Assembly (NCBI RefSeq): GCF_004000235.1
Contig: NZ_RCIO01000007.1
Span: forward strand, 47,164 to 111,163
DNA: 64,000 bases
Direction of reading: 5' to 3'
Source of the DNA: Mesorhizobium sp. Z1-4
Lineage (GTDB): Bacteria; Pseudomonadota; Alphaproteobacteria; Rhizobiales; Rhizobiaceae
Shown here: piece after piece, positions 45,348 through 54,529 of the stretch
How the letters are laid out: each line of letters begins with the position of its first letter
How positions within the stretch are numbered: the stretch's first letter is position 1
Translations under genes and position numbers: made by a program
The notes under the pieces: generated by a model
Databases searched by the model: none
The model's input: only the letters and a program-made list of their open reading frames with translations
Told to the model about the DNA's origin: nothing

Positions 45348-46277
45348 ATGCAAACACACCAGTTGAGGATCGGCACGCGCGGCAGCGCGCTGGCGCTGGC
45401 GCAGGCGCATGAGGTGCGCGACCGGCTGGTTGCGGCACATGGGCTCAGCGAAGATGCGGTCGGGATCGAGGTGTTCTCGACCACCGGCGACCGCATCACC
45501 GACCGTCCGCTGGCGGACATCGGCGGCAAAGGCCTGTTCACCAAGGAAATCGAGGATGCGCTCAAGGAAAAGCGCATCGATATGGCCGTGCATTCGACCA
45601 AGGACATGCCGACGCAGCTGCCGGACGGGCTGGAGATTGTAGCCTATCTGGAGCGCGAGGATGTGCGCGACGCCTTCATCGGCCGCGACGGCGGCGGTCT
45701 CGACGATCTCCCGGCAGATGCGCTCGTCGGCACCGCATCGCTGCGGCGGCAGGCGCTGGTGCGCCGTTTGCGCCCCGATCTCAGGGTCGAGAGCTACCGC
45801 GGCAACGTTCAGACACGGCTGCGGAAACTCGGCGAAGGTGTGGTGGATGCCACGCTTCTCGCCTATGCCGGCCTGCGCCGTCTGGACATGGCGCATGTGG
45901 CGACGGCGCTATTGCCGCTCGATCGGTTTCCGCCCGCTCCCGGGCAGGGGGCGATCTGCGTGGAAACACGCGGCGACGATGAGCGCGCCAGGCAGCTGCT
46001 GGCGGAGATCAGCCATGCCGAGACTGTCAGCGCGCTTTCATGCGAGCGGGCGTTTCTGGGAAAGCTCGACGGTTCCTGCCGCACGCCGATCGCCGGCTAT
46101 GCGCGGCTCGATGGCGAAAAGCTCTTCTTCCATGGCATGATCCTGACGCCGGACGGTATGGAAGCGCATGAGGTTTCCGGCGAGGGAAGCGCTGAAGACG
46201 CGGCGGCGATCGGCGAACGCGCTGCGGCCGACGTGCGTGACCGAGCCGGGACCCGCTTTTTCGACAGCTGGAGCTGA
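45348..46277 (+). CDS. hemC: Hydroxymethylbilane synthase
   Basis: A 309-residue enzyme that joins four porphobilinogen units. [17 protein letters not shown] at residues 6-22 is the family N-terminus. [18 protein letters not shown] near residue 80 holds the catalytic aspartate region. [20 protein letters not shown] near residue 235 carries the dipyrromethane-cofactor cysteine in SCRTPI. It is the first gene of the hemC-hemD operon. Confidence 0.97.
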   Translation: MQTHQLRIGTRGSALALAQAHEVRDRLVAAHGLSEDAVGIEVFSTTGDRITDRPLADIGGKGLFTKEIEDALKEKRIDMAVHSTKDMPTQLPDGLEIVAYLEREDVRDAFIGRDGGGLDDLPADALVGTASLRRQALVRRLRPDLRVESYRGNVQTRLRKLGEGVVDATLLAYAGLRRLDMAHVATALLPLDRFPPAPGQGAICVETRGDDERARQLLAEISHAETVSALSCERAFLGKLDGSCRTPIAGYARLDGEKLFFHGMILTPDGMEAHEVSGEGSAEDAAAIGERAAADVRDRAGTRFFDSWS

Positions 46278-46282
46278 GCGCC

Positions 46283-46978
46283 TTGCGCGTGCTGGTCACC
46301 CGACCGGAGCCCGGCGCGACGCAAACAGCGGCACGTCTTGAAGCGCTCGGGCACGAGGCGGTCGTTGTGCCGTTGTCGGAGGTCGAGCCTGTCAAAGCGC
46401 CAGTGCCGGATGTGTCGGGTTTCGACGCGGTGGCGGTCACCAGCGCCAACGCCCTGGGTTCGGCTTCGCCGGAACTGCTGGGGGCGATCGCGCCGCTGCG
46501 CTGTTTTGCCGTCGGCGACCGGACAGCAGGCGCAGCCCGCGCAGCAGGCTTCGAAAACGTTCGGTCGGCTGGTGGAGATGTGGACGACCTTGCCGCGCTG
46601 ATCGGCTCTGAGCTCAGCGCTGGGGGGCATGTGCTTTACATCACCGGCGAACGCCGGCGGCCGGTGCTTGAAAAAAGACTGTCGAATGCAGGGTTCAGCG
46701 TCACGCCGCTCGAGACCTATCGTATTGCGGCGGTGCCCATGGATGCCGCGGCGCGCGAAAAACTCACCTCCGGCGGACCGATTGATGCCGTGTTGGTCTA
46801 TTCGTGTTTCGGCGCCGAGCTGCTGGCCGGTTTTCTCGGCGACCGGGAGGACATGCGCATTCTGTGCATGTCGCGGCAAGTCGCCGAGGGATTGTCACAT
46901 TCGCTGCGTAAATCAGCCGAGATCGCAAGTGCGGCCAACGAGGATGCGCTGGTTGCGCTCCTAGGTCGCGCGCCCTGA
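46283..46978 (+). CDS. hemD: Uroporphyrinogen-III synthase
   Basis: A 231-residue enzyme; TTG start at 46283, 5 nt after hemC and preceded by GGAGCTGAG. HemD proteins are weakly conserved; the two-lobed pattern is seen in VLVTRPEPGATQTAARLEA at the start, FDAVAVTSANAL near residue 47, HVLYITGERRRPVLEKRL near residue 115 and VLVYSCFGAELL near residue 170. The context (hemC before, mitofilin and hemY after) is the alphaproteobacterial heme locus. Confidence 0.9.
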   Translation: MRVLVTRPEPGATQTAARLEALGHEAVVVPLSEVEPVKAPVPDVSGFDAVAVTSANALGSASPELLGAIAPLRCFAVGDRTAGAARAAGFENVRSAGGDVDDLAALIGSELSAGGHVLYITGERRRPVLEKRLSNAGFSVTPLETYRIAAVPMDAAAREKLTSGGPIDAVLVYSCFGAELLAGFLGDREDMRILCMSRQVAEGLSHSLRKSAEIASAANEDALVALLGRAP

Positions 46979-47002
46979 CCGGGCTTGGCGCTTTTCCCCA
47001 CC

Positions 47003-47024
47003 GTTACCATGGCTATATGGTAAC
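47003..47024. promoter_or_regulatory. Inverted repeat GTTACCAT-N6-ATGGTAAC, candidate operator
   Basis: GTTACCAT (47003-47010), GGCTAT, ATGGTAAC (47017-47024): perfect 8-bp arms. A third half-site GGTAAC lies at 47063-47068, just before the mitofilin-like gene. The arms have no T-run, so this is not a terminator. It is in the only real gap (100 nt) of the heme locus and suggests independent control of the mitofilin-hemY unit. Confidence 0.5.
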
Positions 47025-47078
47025 AGATACCGGCGCGACGGCAGCGCGCCCATATACAAACCGGTAACGAGACGCGGC

Positions 47079-48530
47079 ATGGTGAAATCCCCGAAAGTCA
47101 GGCATTCCAAGCAACGCACCGAGCCGGTGACGATCGATCTCAGCGCCGAAGATGTGAAGCGCGAGGATGCCAGGGCCGGAGCTGCCCAGGACAAGAAAGC
47201 GGAGACGAAGGCTGCTGCGACCAGTGGCGGCGCTGACAGCACAACGCAGGCGAGCGCCCAGCCCCCGGCGTCCAGCGCGCAGGCCGGACCAGGCGGCACC
47301 AAATCCGCATTCGGGCGCGGCGGGACCGGCAAGCCCGAGCCGGCGAAAAAAGACGAGCCCAAGGCCACCGAAACCAGGGTGGGGGATACAAAGGGCAAAG
47401 ACGAGCCGAAGGCGAAACCAGCAACTCCTGCGGCGCAGCCGCGACGCGGCGGCATTGGTGCTTTTGCCGCTGCCTTTTTCGGCGGCGCCGTGGCGCTCGC
47501 AGGTGCGGGCGGGCTTTATCTCGGCGGTTATCTTCCAATGCCGCAGTCTGAGCCGGCGGCAACCGACAATTCTGCGGTCGAGCGGCTGGAAACCGAACTT
47601 GCCTCGCTGCGCGATGAAATCGCGGCGATCCAGGCCGCGCCTCCTGCCGGCGGCGGCAATGAAGAGATTGGCGGCGCACTGGCAGAAACCAATGCACGTG
47701 TGGAAAGCATGGCGGTAACGGTCGAAGAAATGCGCGCCGAACTCGGCCGGCTATCAGATGCCGTCGCTTCCGGCAGCGGCGGTGACGATGCCGCGCTTGC
47801 CGCACTGCGCGACAGGCTCGGCCGGATCGAACAGCAGCTCGCGGCACTGCCCGCCGACAATGGCGGAGACGTGCAGGCCGTAACCGAACAAGTGAGCGGG
47901 CTCGCAAGCCAGTTTTCTGCCATGAAAGGCGAGCTGGAAGGGCTGGCCAATTCTACGCAGGAGCGCTTCGCGGCGCTGGATACCTCGCTTGCCCAACTTG
48001 CCGAGAAGCTGGAAGAGCAGGGCAACGATCCCGGCGTGGCGCTCGCCATTGCCGCTTCGGCGCTGAAGGCTGCGATCGACCGCGGCCAGCCATTCGCGGC
48101 GGAGCTCGAGACCTTTGCACGGCTTGCACCGGACGCGCCGGAGATCGCCGCACTTCGCGATCTTGCGGCAACGGGTGTGCCAACCGCGGCGGCCATCGCG
48201 GCCGAAACCGACGCTGCTGCGCGCGCCATGATCGCGGCCGACCAGCCCGACAATGCAAATGCGGGTCTGCTCGACAGGCTCTGGTCGAGTGCGGAATCGC
48301 TGATCACCGTGCGCCCGATAGGAGCTGTGGAAGGCGAGGACGTGCCGGCCGTCGTGGCGCGTATGGAAGTCGCCATCACCAATGGCGATTATGCGGGTGC
48401 AATCGCTGAATATGACGCGTTGCCGGACGCTGCAAAGTCGGCAGGCGCGGGCTTCATCGCCAAAGTGAAGGCGCGCAGCGCCGCGGACGAGCTTGTGGCC
48501 AAGGTTCTGGCCGACGCGTTACGGGCCTAG
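47079..48530 (+). CDS. Mitofilin (Mic60)-like inner membrane protein
   Basis: A 483-residue protein. The N-terminal 125 residues are disordered and rich in Ala, Lys, Pro and Glu. A single transmembrane segment lies near residues 125-148 (GAFAAAFFGGAVALAGAGG). A long coiled coil (about 165-315, with heptad-like LxxxL and QxxA patterns) and a C-terminal helical mitofilin-signature domain end at the stop. Alphaproteobacterial Mic60 homologues are encoded beside hemC/hemD/hemY and shape intracytoplasmic membranes in some species (established in purple bacteria). It probably tethers or bends the inner membrane. hemY follows 10 nt downstream. Confidence 0.85.
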   Translation: MVKSPKVRHSKQRTEPVTIDLSAEDVKREDARAGAAQDKKAETKAAATSGGADSTTQASAQPPASSAQAGPGGTKSAFGRGGTGKPEPAKKDEPKATETRVGDTKGKDEPKAKPATPAAQPRRGGIGAFAAAFFGGAVALAGAGGLYLGGYLPMPQSEPAATDNSAVERLETELASLRDEIAAIQAAPPAGGGNEEIGGALAETNARVESMAVTVEEMRAELGRLSDAVASGSGGDDAALAALRDRLGRIEQQLAALPADNGGDVQAVTEQVSGLASQFSAMKGELEGLANSTQERFAALDTSLAQLAEKLEEQGNDPGVALAIAASALKAAIDRGQPFAAELETFARLAPDAPEIAALRDLAATGVPTAAAIAAETDAAARAMIAADQPDNANAGLLDRLWSSAESLITVRPIGAVEGEDVPAVVARMEVAITNGDYAGAIAEYDALPDAAKSAGAGFIAKVKARSAADELVAKVLADALRA

Positions 48531-48540
48531 GAGAGATCTG

Positions 48541-50205
48541 ATGTTGCGTATTCTCGCCTATCTCGTTCTGGTTTTTGCCGTCGGCCTCGGTTTCGCCTGG
48601 CTTGCCGACCGCCCGGGCGAAATGACCGTCACATTCAGCGGCTACCAGTATCAGGTCTCGCTGATGGTCGCGGCGGTGATCCTTACGGCCATCGTGACCG
48701 CGATCATGCTGACCTGGTGGCTACTCAAGAGCATCTGGAACAGCCCCTATACGATTTCGCGCTATTTTCGCGTGCGCCGCCGCGACCGCGGTTATCAGGC
48801 GCTGTCGACCGGCATGATTGCCGCCGGTGCAGGCGATGCGGCATTGGCGCGGGCCAAGAATCGCGAGGCGGCGAAGCTGATCAGCTCCGATCAGGAGCCG
48901 CTGATCCACCTGCTCGATGCACAGGCTTCGCTGCTGGAAGGCGATCACGACACCGCGCGCCAGAAGTTCCAGGCAATGCTCGAAGACCCCGAGATGCGGC
49001 TGCTCGGCCTGCGCGGGCTTTATCTCGAAGCCGAGCGCATGGGCGAAAGGCAGGCGGCACGCCACTATGCCGCGCAGGCGGCGGATGCCGCGCCGCAGCT
49101 TGGCTGGGCAGTGGAATCGACGCTGGAAGAGCGCGCCGAACAGGGCGACTGGGACGGCGCCCTGCGGCTCGCGGACGCACAGCGCTCTACGCGCCAGACC
49201 GAGCGCGATATCGCGAACCGGCGCCGCGCCGTGCTTTTGACTGCAAAGGCGATGTCGGTGCTGAACGCGGACCCGACAACCGCGCGCAACAACGGGCTCG
49301 AGGCGATCCGGCTTGCGCCGGAGCTGGTTCCGGCAGCCCTTGTTGCAGGGCGCGCGCTGATCAGGCTGAACGATGTGCGCAAGGCCGCCCGGATACTGGA
49401 GGCAATCTGGAAGAAAGTCCCGCACCCGGAAGTTGCCGATGTCTATGTCAATGCACGTGTCGGCGACACGCCGCAGGACAAGCTGAAACGGGCGCTCAAG
49501 CTGCAGTCGTTGAAGCAGAACAACGCCGAATCCGCGCTCGCCGTGGCGCGTGCAGCCCTATCGTCCGGTGATCTCAAACAGGCGCGCTCGGCAGCAGAGT
49601 CGGCGATCAAGCTTGCACCCGGCGAAGGTGCGTTCCTGCTGATGGCCGATATCGAGGAAGCCGATACGGGCGAGCAGGGTCGCGTGCGCCAATGGCTGGC
49701 GCGGGCGCTTCGTGCGCCGCGCGACCATGCCTGGGTGGCCGATGGATTCGTTTCGGAGCACTGGGCGCCGTTCTCGCCGGTCAGCGGGCGGATCGACGCG
49801 TTCGAATGGAAAGCTCCCGTGGAGCGCGCGCCGCAGCTGATCGAGCAGGAGGCAGAAGACGCGCCGCCAGCGGCCGATCTGGAAACGCTGACCGAAGCGA
49901 AGAAGGCTGACGAGGTCAAGATCGTCGAGATCGACGTGACGCCGGTCAAGGCTGACGCCGCATCGGCGAAGACCGAGCCGGAGCCAAAGAAACCGGAGGC
50001 TGCTGCCGACAAAGCTGAAAGACCGGCGGAACCAAAGAAGGACGCTTCGACGGCCGCCGCTGCCAAGCCGGCGCCCGTCAAGAAGGTTGCCGAGGAGGAA
50101 GAGCGGGCGGAAGCCGATGTCGTTCCGTTCACCCGGCCCCCGGACGATCCAGGCGTCGAGCCTGAAGCGGAAGACGAGCCGAAAAGCCGCTTCCGGCTTT
50201 TCTAG
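48541..50205 (+). CDS. hemY: HemY-type TPR membrane protein of the heme locus
   Basis: About 554 residues. Two transmembrane helices lie near residues 5-20 and 40-62. A cytoplasmic or periplasmic TPR region follows (about 85-430), with EPLIHLLDAQASLLEGDHDT and LGLRGLYLEAERMGERQAA as typical repeats. A proline/lysine/glutamate-rich tail covers residues 430-540. The E. coli HemY homologue is a conserved heme-locus protein of unclear role, and is not the protoporphyrinogen oxidase of the same name. ATG 48541 is preceded by AGGAGAG. Confidence 0.9.
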   Translation: MLRILAYLVLVFAVGLGFAWLADRPGEMTVTFSGYQYQVSLMVAAVILTAIVTAIMLTWWLLKSIWNSPYTISRYFRVRRRDRGYQALSTGMIAAGAGDAALARAKNREAAKLISSDQEPLIHLLDAQASLLEGDHDTARQKFQAMLEDPEMRLLGLRGLYLEAERMGERQAARHYAAQAADAAPQLGWAVESTLEERAEQGDWDGALRLADAQRSTRQTERDIANRRRAVLLTAKAMSVLNADPTTARNNGLEAIRLAPELVPAALVAGRALIRLNDVRKAARILEAIWKKVPHPEVADVYVNARVGDTPQDKLKRALKLQSLKQNNAESALAVARAALSSGDLKQARSAAESAIKLAPGEGAFLLMADIEEADTGEQGRVRQWLARALRAPRDHAWVADGFVSEHWAPFSPVSGRIDAFEWKAPVERAPQLIEQEAEDAPPAADLETLTEAKKADEVKIVEIDVTPVKADAASAKTEPEPKKPEAAADKAERPAEPKKDASTAAAAKPAPVKKVAEEEERAEADVVPFTRPPDDPGVEPEAEDEPKSRFRLF

Positions 50206-50261
50206 ATTTGCCCTGGCCGGCAGCCAACCAGATCGAAATCAACTTGTCCGGAAGCCTTTCC

Positions 50262-50729
50262 ATGTTCGACCGCTTCAGAGAATTCCTCAACCAGCTGCCG
50301 GGTGTCGGCGAAAACGGCGATATCGCCGAGGGCGATCCGCGTGTCGCCGCCGCGGCGCTGCTGACGCATGTCATGGATGCCGATGGCGAGCGTACGGACG
50401 ACGAAAGGGACATGCTGAAGCGGCTGCTGGGCGACGTCTACGGGCTCGAGGGCTCCGAACTCGCCACCGTGATCAAAGCCGGTGAAGCGGCCGACCGCGA
50501 GGCTGTCGACCTCTATGCTTTCACCAGCGTGCTCGACCGGCACCTCGACCGCGAGGGGAAATTCGAGTTTGTCGGGTTGATGTGGGACATGGTTTTTTCG
50601 GATGGCGCTCTGCACGAGGTCGAAGACAATCTCGTCTGGCGTGTGGCCGAGCTCATCCATGTCGAACGCGACCAGCGCATAGCGCTGCGCCAGGCTGCAC
50701 AGGTTCGGGCCGGTATGGCGGCCGACTGA
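50262..50729 (+). CDS. TerB-family (tellurite resistance-like) protein
   Basis: A 155-residue all-alpha protein. The TerB core has VMDADGERTDDERDMLKRLL near residue 37 and MVFSDGALHEVEDNLVWRVAELI near 110 (two similar acidic helices with D-A-D-G and S-D-G-A turns that may bind calcium). ATG 50262 is used; 57 nt after hemY. Stand-alone TerB proteins in alphaproteobacteria are widespread and not proof of tellurite resistance. Confidence 0.88.
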   Translation: MFDRFREFLNQLPGVGENGDIAEGDPRVAAAALLTHVMDADGERTDDERDMLKRLLGDVYGLEGSELATVIKAGEAADREAVDLYAFTSVLDRHLDREGKFEFVGLMWDMVFSDGALHEVEDNLVWRVAELIHVERDQRIALRQAAQVRAGMAAD

Positions 50730-50772
50730 CCGGGTGCCTCATCCGGAATGCGGTCAGCGACCGCGTTTAGCG

Positions 50773-52008
50773 TCAGGTTCGCCCGTCGAGATGCCGTGCC
50801 TTGCGCATCTGCGGGAAAAGCACCGCCCACATTGCGGCGACACCGATGGCCCCGACGCCGCCGAAAACCACTGCGGGCACAGTGCCGATGAAGGCCGCCA
50901 TGGTCCCGGCGCGAAACTCTCCCAATTCGTTCGATGCGCCCACAAACACCATATTGACGGCGTTCACCCTGCCGCGCAGCCGGTCGGGGGTCCAGAGCTG
51001 GATCAGCGTTTCGCGGATGTAGACGCTGATCATGTCGGCGGCACCCAGAAGTGCCAGTGTGACGATCGACAGCCAGGGTATCGTCGAGACACCGAAGACT
51101 GTGGTGAAGGTTCCGAACAGGGCAACGCAGCCGAGCATGATGTAGCCGGCATGATCGCGGATAGGATGGCCGGTGAGCCACATGGCGACCACGATCGCAC
51201 CCATGCCGGGCGCGGCGCGGAGAAGGCCGAGGCCCCATGGGCCCAGTTCCAGAATATCGCGGGCATAAACCGGCAGCAGCGCGACCGCGCCGCCGAGGAG
51301 TACGGCAAACAGGTCTAGCGAGATGGCGCCGAGCACAACCTTCTCGCGCCAGATGTAGCGGAACCCATCAAACAGGGTGGACAGCGTCGGCTGCTGCGTT
51401 TCGGTCTGTTGCGCGGGCTTCGGGATGGACAGGATGAGTACTGCGGCACCGAGCATAAGCGCGGCGGCTACGACATAGGCGGCCGCTGCCGAAACGCCAT
51501 AGAGCAGGCCTCCGGCAACGGGTCCTACGATAGTCGCCGTCTGCCACGCGGAGGAATTCCACGCGACAGCGTTGGCGAAGTCCTTGGGTGGCACCAGATT
51601 GGCCACCAGGGATGCTGCGGCCGGCCCGAAGAAGGCGCGTGCGAAACCGAATACGGCGAGAAGTGCGAAAACCGGGCCAGGTCCGCTCAGGCCCCGCAGG
51701 CTCAGAACGACGAGGGCCGCGGCGCACAAGGCTTCCAGCGCGATCGACAGGCCCATGATGCGCCTGCGGCCGAAGCGGTCGGCCACCGCACCCGTCACCA
51801 GAACGAGAAGCAGCGCCGGAGCGAACTGGATGATGCCGACGAGGCCGAGGTCGAAGGGGTCGCGCGTCAGATCGTATATCTGCCAGCCAACCGCGACCGA
51901 AACGATCTGAGTGGCGAATGTGGTCAGGAAACGAGACAGCCAGTAACGCAGAAAGGCTCTGTGCCGGAAGGCGGCATAGGAGCGCGCGGTTGAGGCGGGT
52001 GAAGACAT
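50773..52008 (-). CDS. MFS transporter (drug/multi-substrate exporter type)
   Basis: About 411 residues with ten to twelve transmembrane segments. GAVADRFGRRRIMGLSI near residue 75 is the MFS signature between segments 2 and 3. ATG 52008 is used; a TTG seven codons upstream is also possible, and neither has a clear ribosome binding site. It resembles the enterobactin-exporter-like MFS subgroup; substrate unknown. Confidence 0.88.
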   Translation of the reverse strand: MSSPASTARSYAAFRHRAFLRYWLSRFLTTFATQIVSVAVGWQIYDLTRDPFDLGLVGIIQFAPALLLVLVTGAVADRFGRRRIMGLSIALEALCAAALVVLSLRGLSGPGPVFALLAVFGFARAFFGPAAASLVANLVPPKDFANAVAWNSSAWQTATIVGPVAGGLLYGVSAAAAYVVAAALMLGAAVLILSIPKPAQQTETQQPTLSTLFDGFRYIWREKVVLGAISLDLFAVLLGGAVALLPVYARDILELGPWGLGLLRAAPGMGAIVVAMWLTGHPIRDHAGYIMLGCVALFGTFTTVFGVSTIPWLSIVTLALLGAADMISVYIRETLIQLWTPDRLRGRVNAVNMVFVGASNELGEFRAGTMAAFIGTVPAVVFGGVGAIGVAAMWAVLFPQMRKARHLDGRT

Positions 52009-52127
52009 GGGCGGGGCGACCGTGGACAATGCGACGACAGCGCCGCCACCAGTGCGAGTAAACCAAAATCGGGTGCGCGAGAAGCACCCGTTGCTCTAAC
52101 CCCGCGAATAGACTGGCGCGACGGCTC

Positions 52128-53678
52128 CTACAGCAGCCATTCGACAGGCAGCCAGCCGGCGACCGTCAGGATCGCTCTCGAGACGAAAGATGTGCCTGGC
52201 TCGACCGTGCGTGCTGCCTCGCCCTCGGCTCCGCTCTCGACCCATCGCAGTTCGCCGTCAGCCAGTACCGGCCGGTAACATAGATCCGCCAGACTGCTGT
52301 CGAACATGGTTCCGATAGCACCGGCGATCGCCGGGCTCTCGATCATCAGGCCCATCTCGGTGTTGAGGAGAGCCGACCGCGGATCGAAATTGAACGATCC
52401 AATGAAGACGTGCCTGCCGTCGACCGCGAAGGTCTTGGCATGAAGGCTCGCACCGGATGAGCCGAAAGGACCGAGTTCGCCGCGACCGGTCTCAGGCAGG
52501 GCGCTGGCCTTGAGCTCGAACAGCTCGGCGCCCGAGCGCAAAAGTTCGGTGCGGTATTTGGTGTAGCCGGAATGGACCAGCGCAACGTCGGTGGCCTCAT
52601 AACTGTTGGTGAGGATGCGGACATCGACGCCGGCGGCCTGAAGGCCGGTCAGTTGCGATGTACCCTGTGCCCCGGGCACGAAATATGCGGAAACCAGATC
52701 GAGCGACTTCGCGGGCGTTTCGAGCAGGTCGATCAGGCGCGAGATCATCAGGTCTTCGCGGCGGGCCTTGCGCTGTGCCTTGGCGGGATCGTCGCTGACC
52801 AGTCGGACGTCGGTCCATTCAAGCGGCAACGTGCCTGTGCGCAGATTTTCGACCAGCCGCGAGGCGCCCAGAGCGCTGCGGTAGGTTTCGTATCGGGCGG
52901 TCGCCGAATGCTCTTCCAATGCACTGTCGAGGCGCTGAAGGCCGTTGTTCGACGGTGCGACGATCGTGGCGACCGGGTAGGCCGAGGCGCTGGCCCAGTA
53001 GAGGTCGAAATCCGCAGAAACATCCGGCACCACGGCCCCGACCGCCAGGACATCAAGATCAAGAAAGTTGCTGTCCGGTCCGGTGTCGAAATATTCGTCG
53101 CCGATGTTGCGGCCGCCAATCACCGTCGCCATGCCGTCGACGGTGAAGCTCTTGTTGTGCATGCGATGATTGAGGCGGAAGAAGTCGAAGGTGTAGTTGA
53201 GCAGTTTCGGCTGCCTCAGCACGAACGGATTGAACAGCCGCACTTCCATCTCCGGCAATGCGTCAAGCGCCGAGAGTTCTGCGTCCAGGTTCGATACCCC
53301 GTTGTCGTCGACCAGCAGGCGCACGCGTACGCCGCGTTCGGCGGCGCGGCGTAGCGCCGAAAGCAGCATGATGCCGGTCAGGTCGTCATGCCAGATATAA
53401 TACTGGGCATCGATCGTGTCGGTGGCCTGTTCGGCAAGCAGCATCCGCGCGAGGAAGGCATCCCTGCCGGAAAGCAGGGGAAAGACGCCGGTCTTGCCGG
53501 GCGCGGCCGCGGCCATTGAAGAAACCGCCCCGGCAAGGGGGCTGCCGGGCGATGCGGGCCGCGCCTGCGATGGCGGCATGCCGGTTTGCGCCGGAAGGGG
53601 AAACAGGATCCTTGCAACCAGGATCAGAACGCCAGCCGCCGTGGCCAGCCCGGCAAGGCAGATAATGAGTGTCTTCAT
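52128..53678 (-). CDS. Phospholipase D family protein (cardiolipin synthase-like)
   Basis: A 516-residue protein with an N-terminal membrane anchor (residues 3-28). It has two HKD motifs, HNKSFTVDGMATVIGGRN near residue 175 and HAKTFAVDGRHVFIGSFN near residue 410, both with full His-Lys-Asp. It could transfer phosphatidyl groups (cardiolipin synthesis) or cleave phospholipids. The start codon overlaps the stop of the patatin gene (ATGA at 53675-53678), so the two are translated together. Confidence 0.92.
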   Translation of the reverse strand: MKTLIICLAGLATAAGVLILVARILFPLPAQTGMPPSQARPASPGSPLAGAVSSMAAAAPGKTGVFPLLSGRDAFLARMLLAEQATDTIDAQYYIWHDDLTGIMLLSALRRAAERGVRVRLLVDDNGVSNLDAELSALDALPEMEVRLFNPFVLRQPKLLNYTFDFFRLNHRMHNKSFTVDGMATVIGGRNIGDEYFDTGPDSNFLDLDVLAVGAVVPDVSADFDLYWASASAYPVATIVAPSNNGLQRLDSALEEHSATARYETYRSALGASRLVENLRTGTLPLEWTDVRLVSDDPAKAQRKARREDLMISRLIDLLETPAKSLDLVSAYFVPGAQGTSQLTGLQAAGVDVRILTNSYEATDVALVHSGYTKYRTELLRSGAELFELKASALPETGRGELGPFGSSGASLHAKTFAVDGRHVFIGSFNFDPRSALLNTEMGLMIESPAIAGAIGTMFDSSLADLCYRPVLADGELRWVESGAEGEAARTVEPGTSFVSRAILTVAGWLPVEWLL

Positions 53679-54529
53679 CGCCGAACCCTCATTTCCAGAA
53701 GACCGCCGATCTGGCGCTTCAGATGTTCGCGAAACTCGGCGCTTCTGTCCAGAATATTGCCGATCCGGTGGAATTCATGCACGCGGACACCGTCAATCTC
53801 CGGCCGGACCATAAGATCCGGCTCGCAGACCTTGCGTTTCGCGTTCACTATGGCGCGCTGCATGATGTGGCTGGATGCGGTGAGCGCGTCGACGCGGCTC
53901 ACCGGGTTGGAAGTGCGCTCGATATTGTCGCCTATGATATCGACCGCGATCACGATGTCGGCCTTGCCGTGCAATAGGTCGAAGGGAATCGGGTTGGTGG
54001 TGCCGCCGTCGATATAGACACGGCCGTCGTAGAGCACAGGCCGGAAAAGCACCGGCACTGCGGCCGATGCGGCAAGGGCAGGCAGGAGCGGCCCGCTGTC
54101 GAATACAGTTTCGGCCTGGGCGAAGAAATCCGTGGCGACAACCTTCACCGGCATTGCGAGTTCCGCGAAACTGGCCGGAAAATCGTTCGGCAGGAGGGTG
54201 GCGAGCATGCGCTGCAGATCGAACCGCCGCGATCGTCTCAGGGGACCGGGCAGCGGTGCAGATTTGGGTGCGTTCTGCCTGCGTACGAGATCGGTGAAGA
54301 GCGACCAGCGGTCCATGAGCCGCTGCTCGGCATAAGCGCGTATCTCGGCTGCGGACATGCCGCCAGCATATGCCGCGGCTGCAATTGCGCCGATGGAGGT
54401 GCCGGCAATGATCGAGGGGCGGATGCCAAGTTCGTCGAACGCCGCCAAAGCGTGGATATGAGCCAGACCCCGCGCGCCGCCGCCGCCCAGCGCGAGAGCA
54501 ATCGAAACGTCGGGGCTTCCGTGATCCAA
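53675..54529 (-). CDS. Patatin-like phospholipase
   Basis: About 284 residues. The oxyanion-hole glycines are in ALALGGGGARGLAHIHAL at residues 11-28, the nucleophile in AGTSIGAIAAAAY near residue 47, and the catalytic aspartate in YIDGGTTNPIPF near residue 185. The start is placed at TTG 54529 because GGAGAAATACG precedes it; a GTG 10 codons upstream (54559) has no ribosome binding site. No signal peptide. Coupled to the phospholipase D gene. Confidence 0.9.
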   Translation of the reverse strand: MDHGSPDVSIALALGGGGARGLAHIHALAAFDELGIRPSIIAGTSIGAIAAAAYAGGMSAAEIRAYAEQRLMDRWSLFTDLVRRQNAPKSAPLPGPLRRSRRFDLQRMLATLLPNDFPASFAELAMPVKVVATDFFAQAETVFDSGPLLPALAASAAVPVLFRPVLYDGRVYIDGGTTNPIPFDLLHGKADIVIAVDIIGDNIERTSNPVSRVDALTASSHIMQRAIVNAKRKVCEPDLMVRPEIDGVRVHEFHRIGNILDRSAEFREHLKRQIGGLLEMRVRR

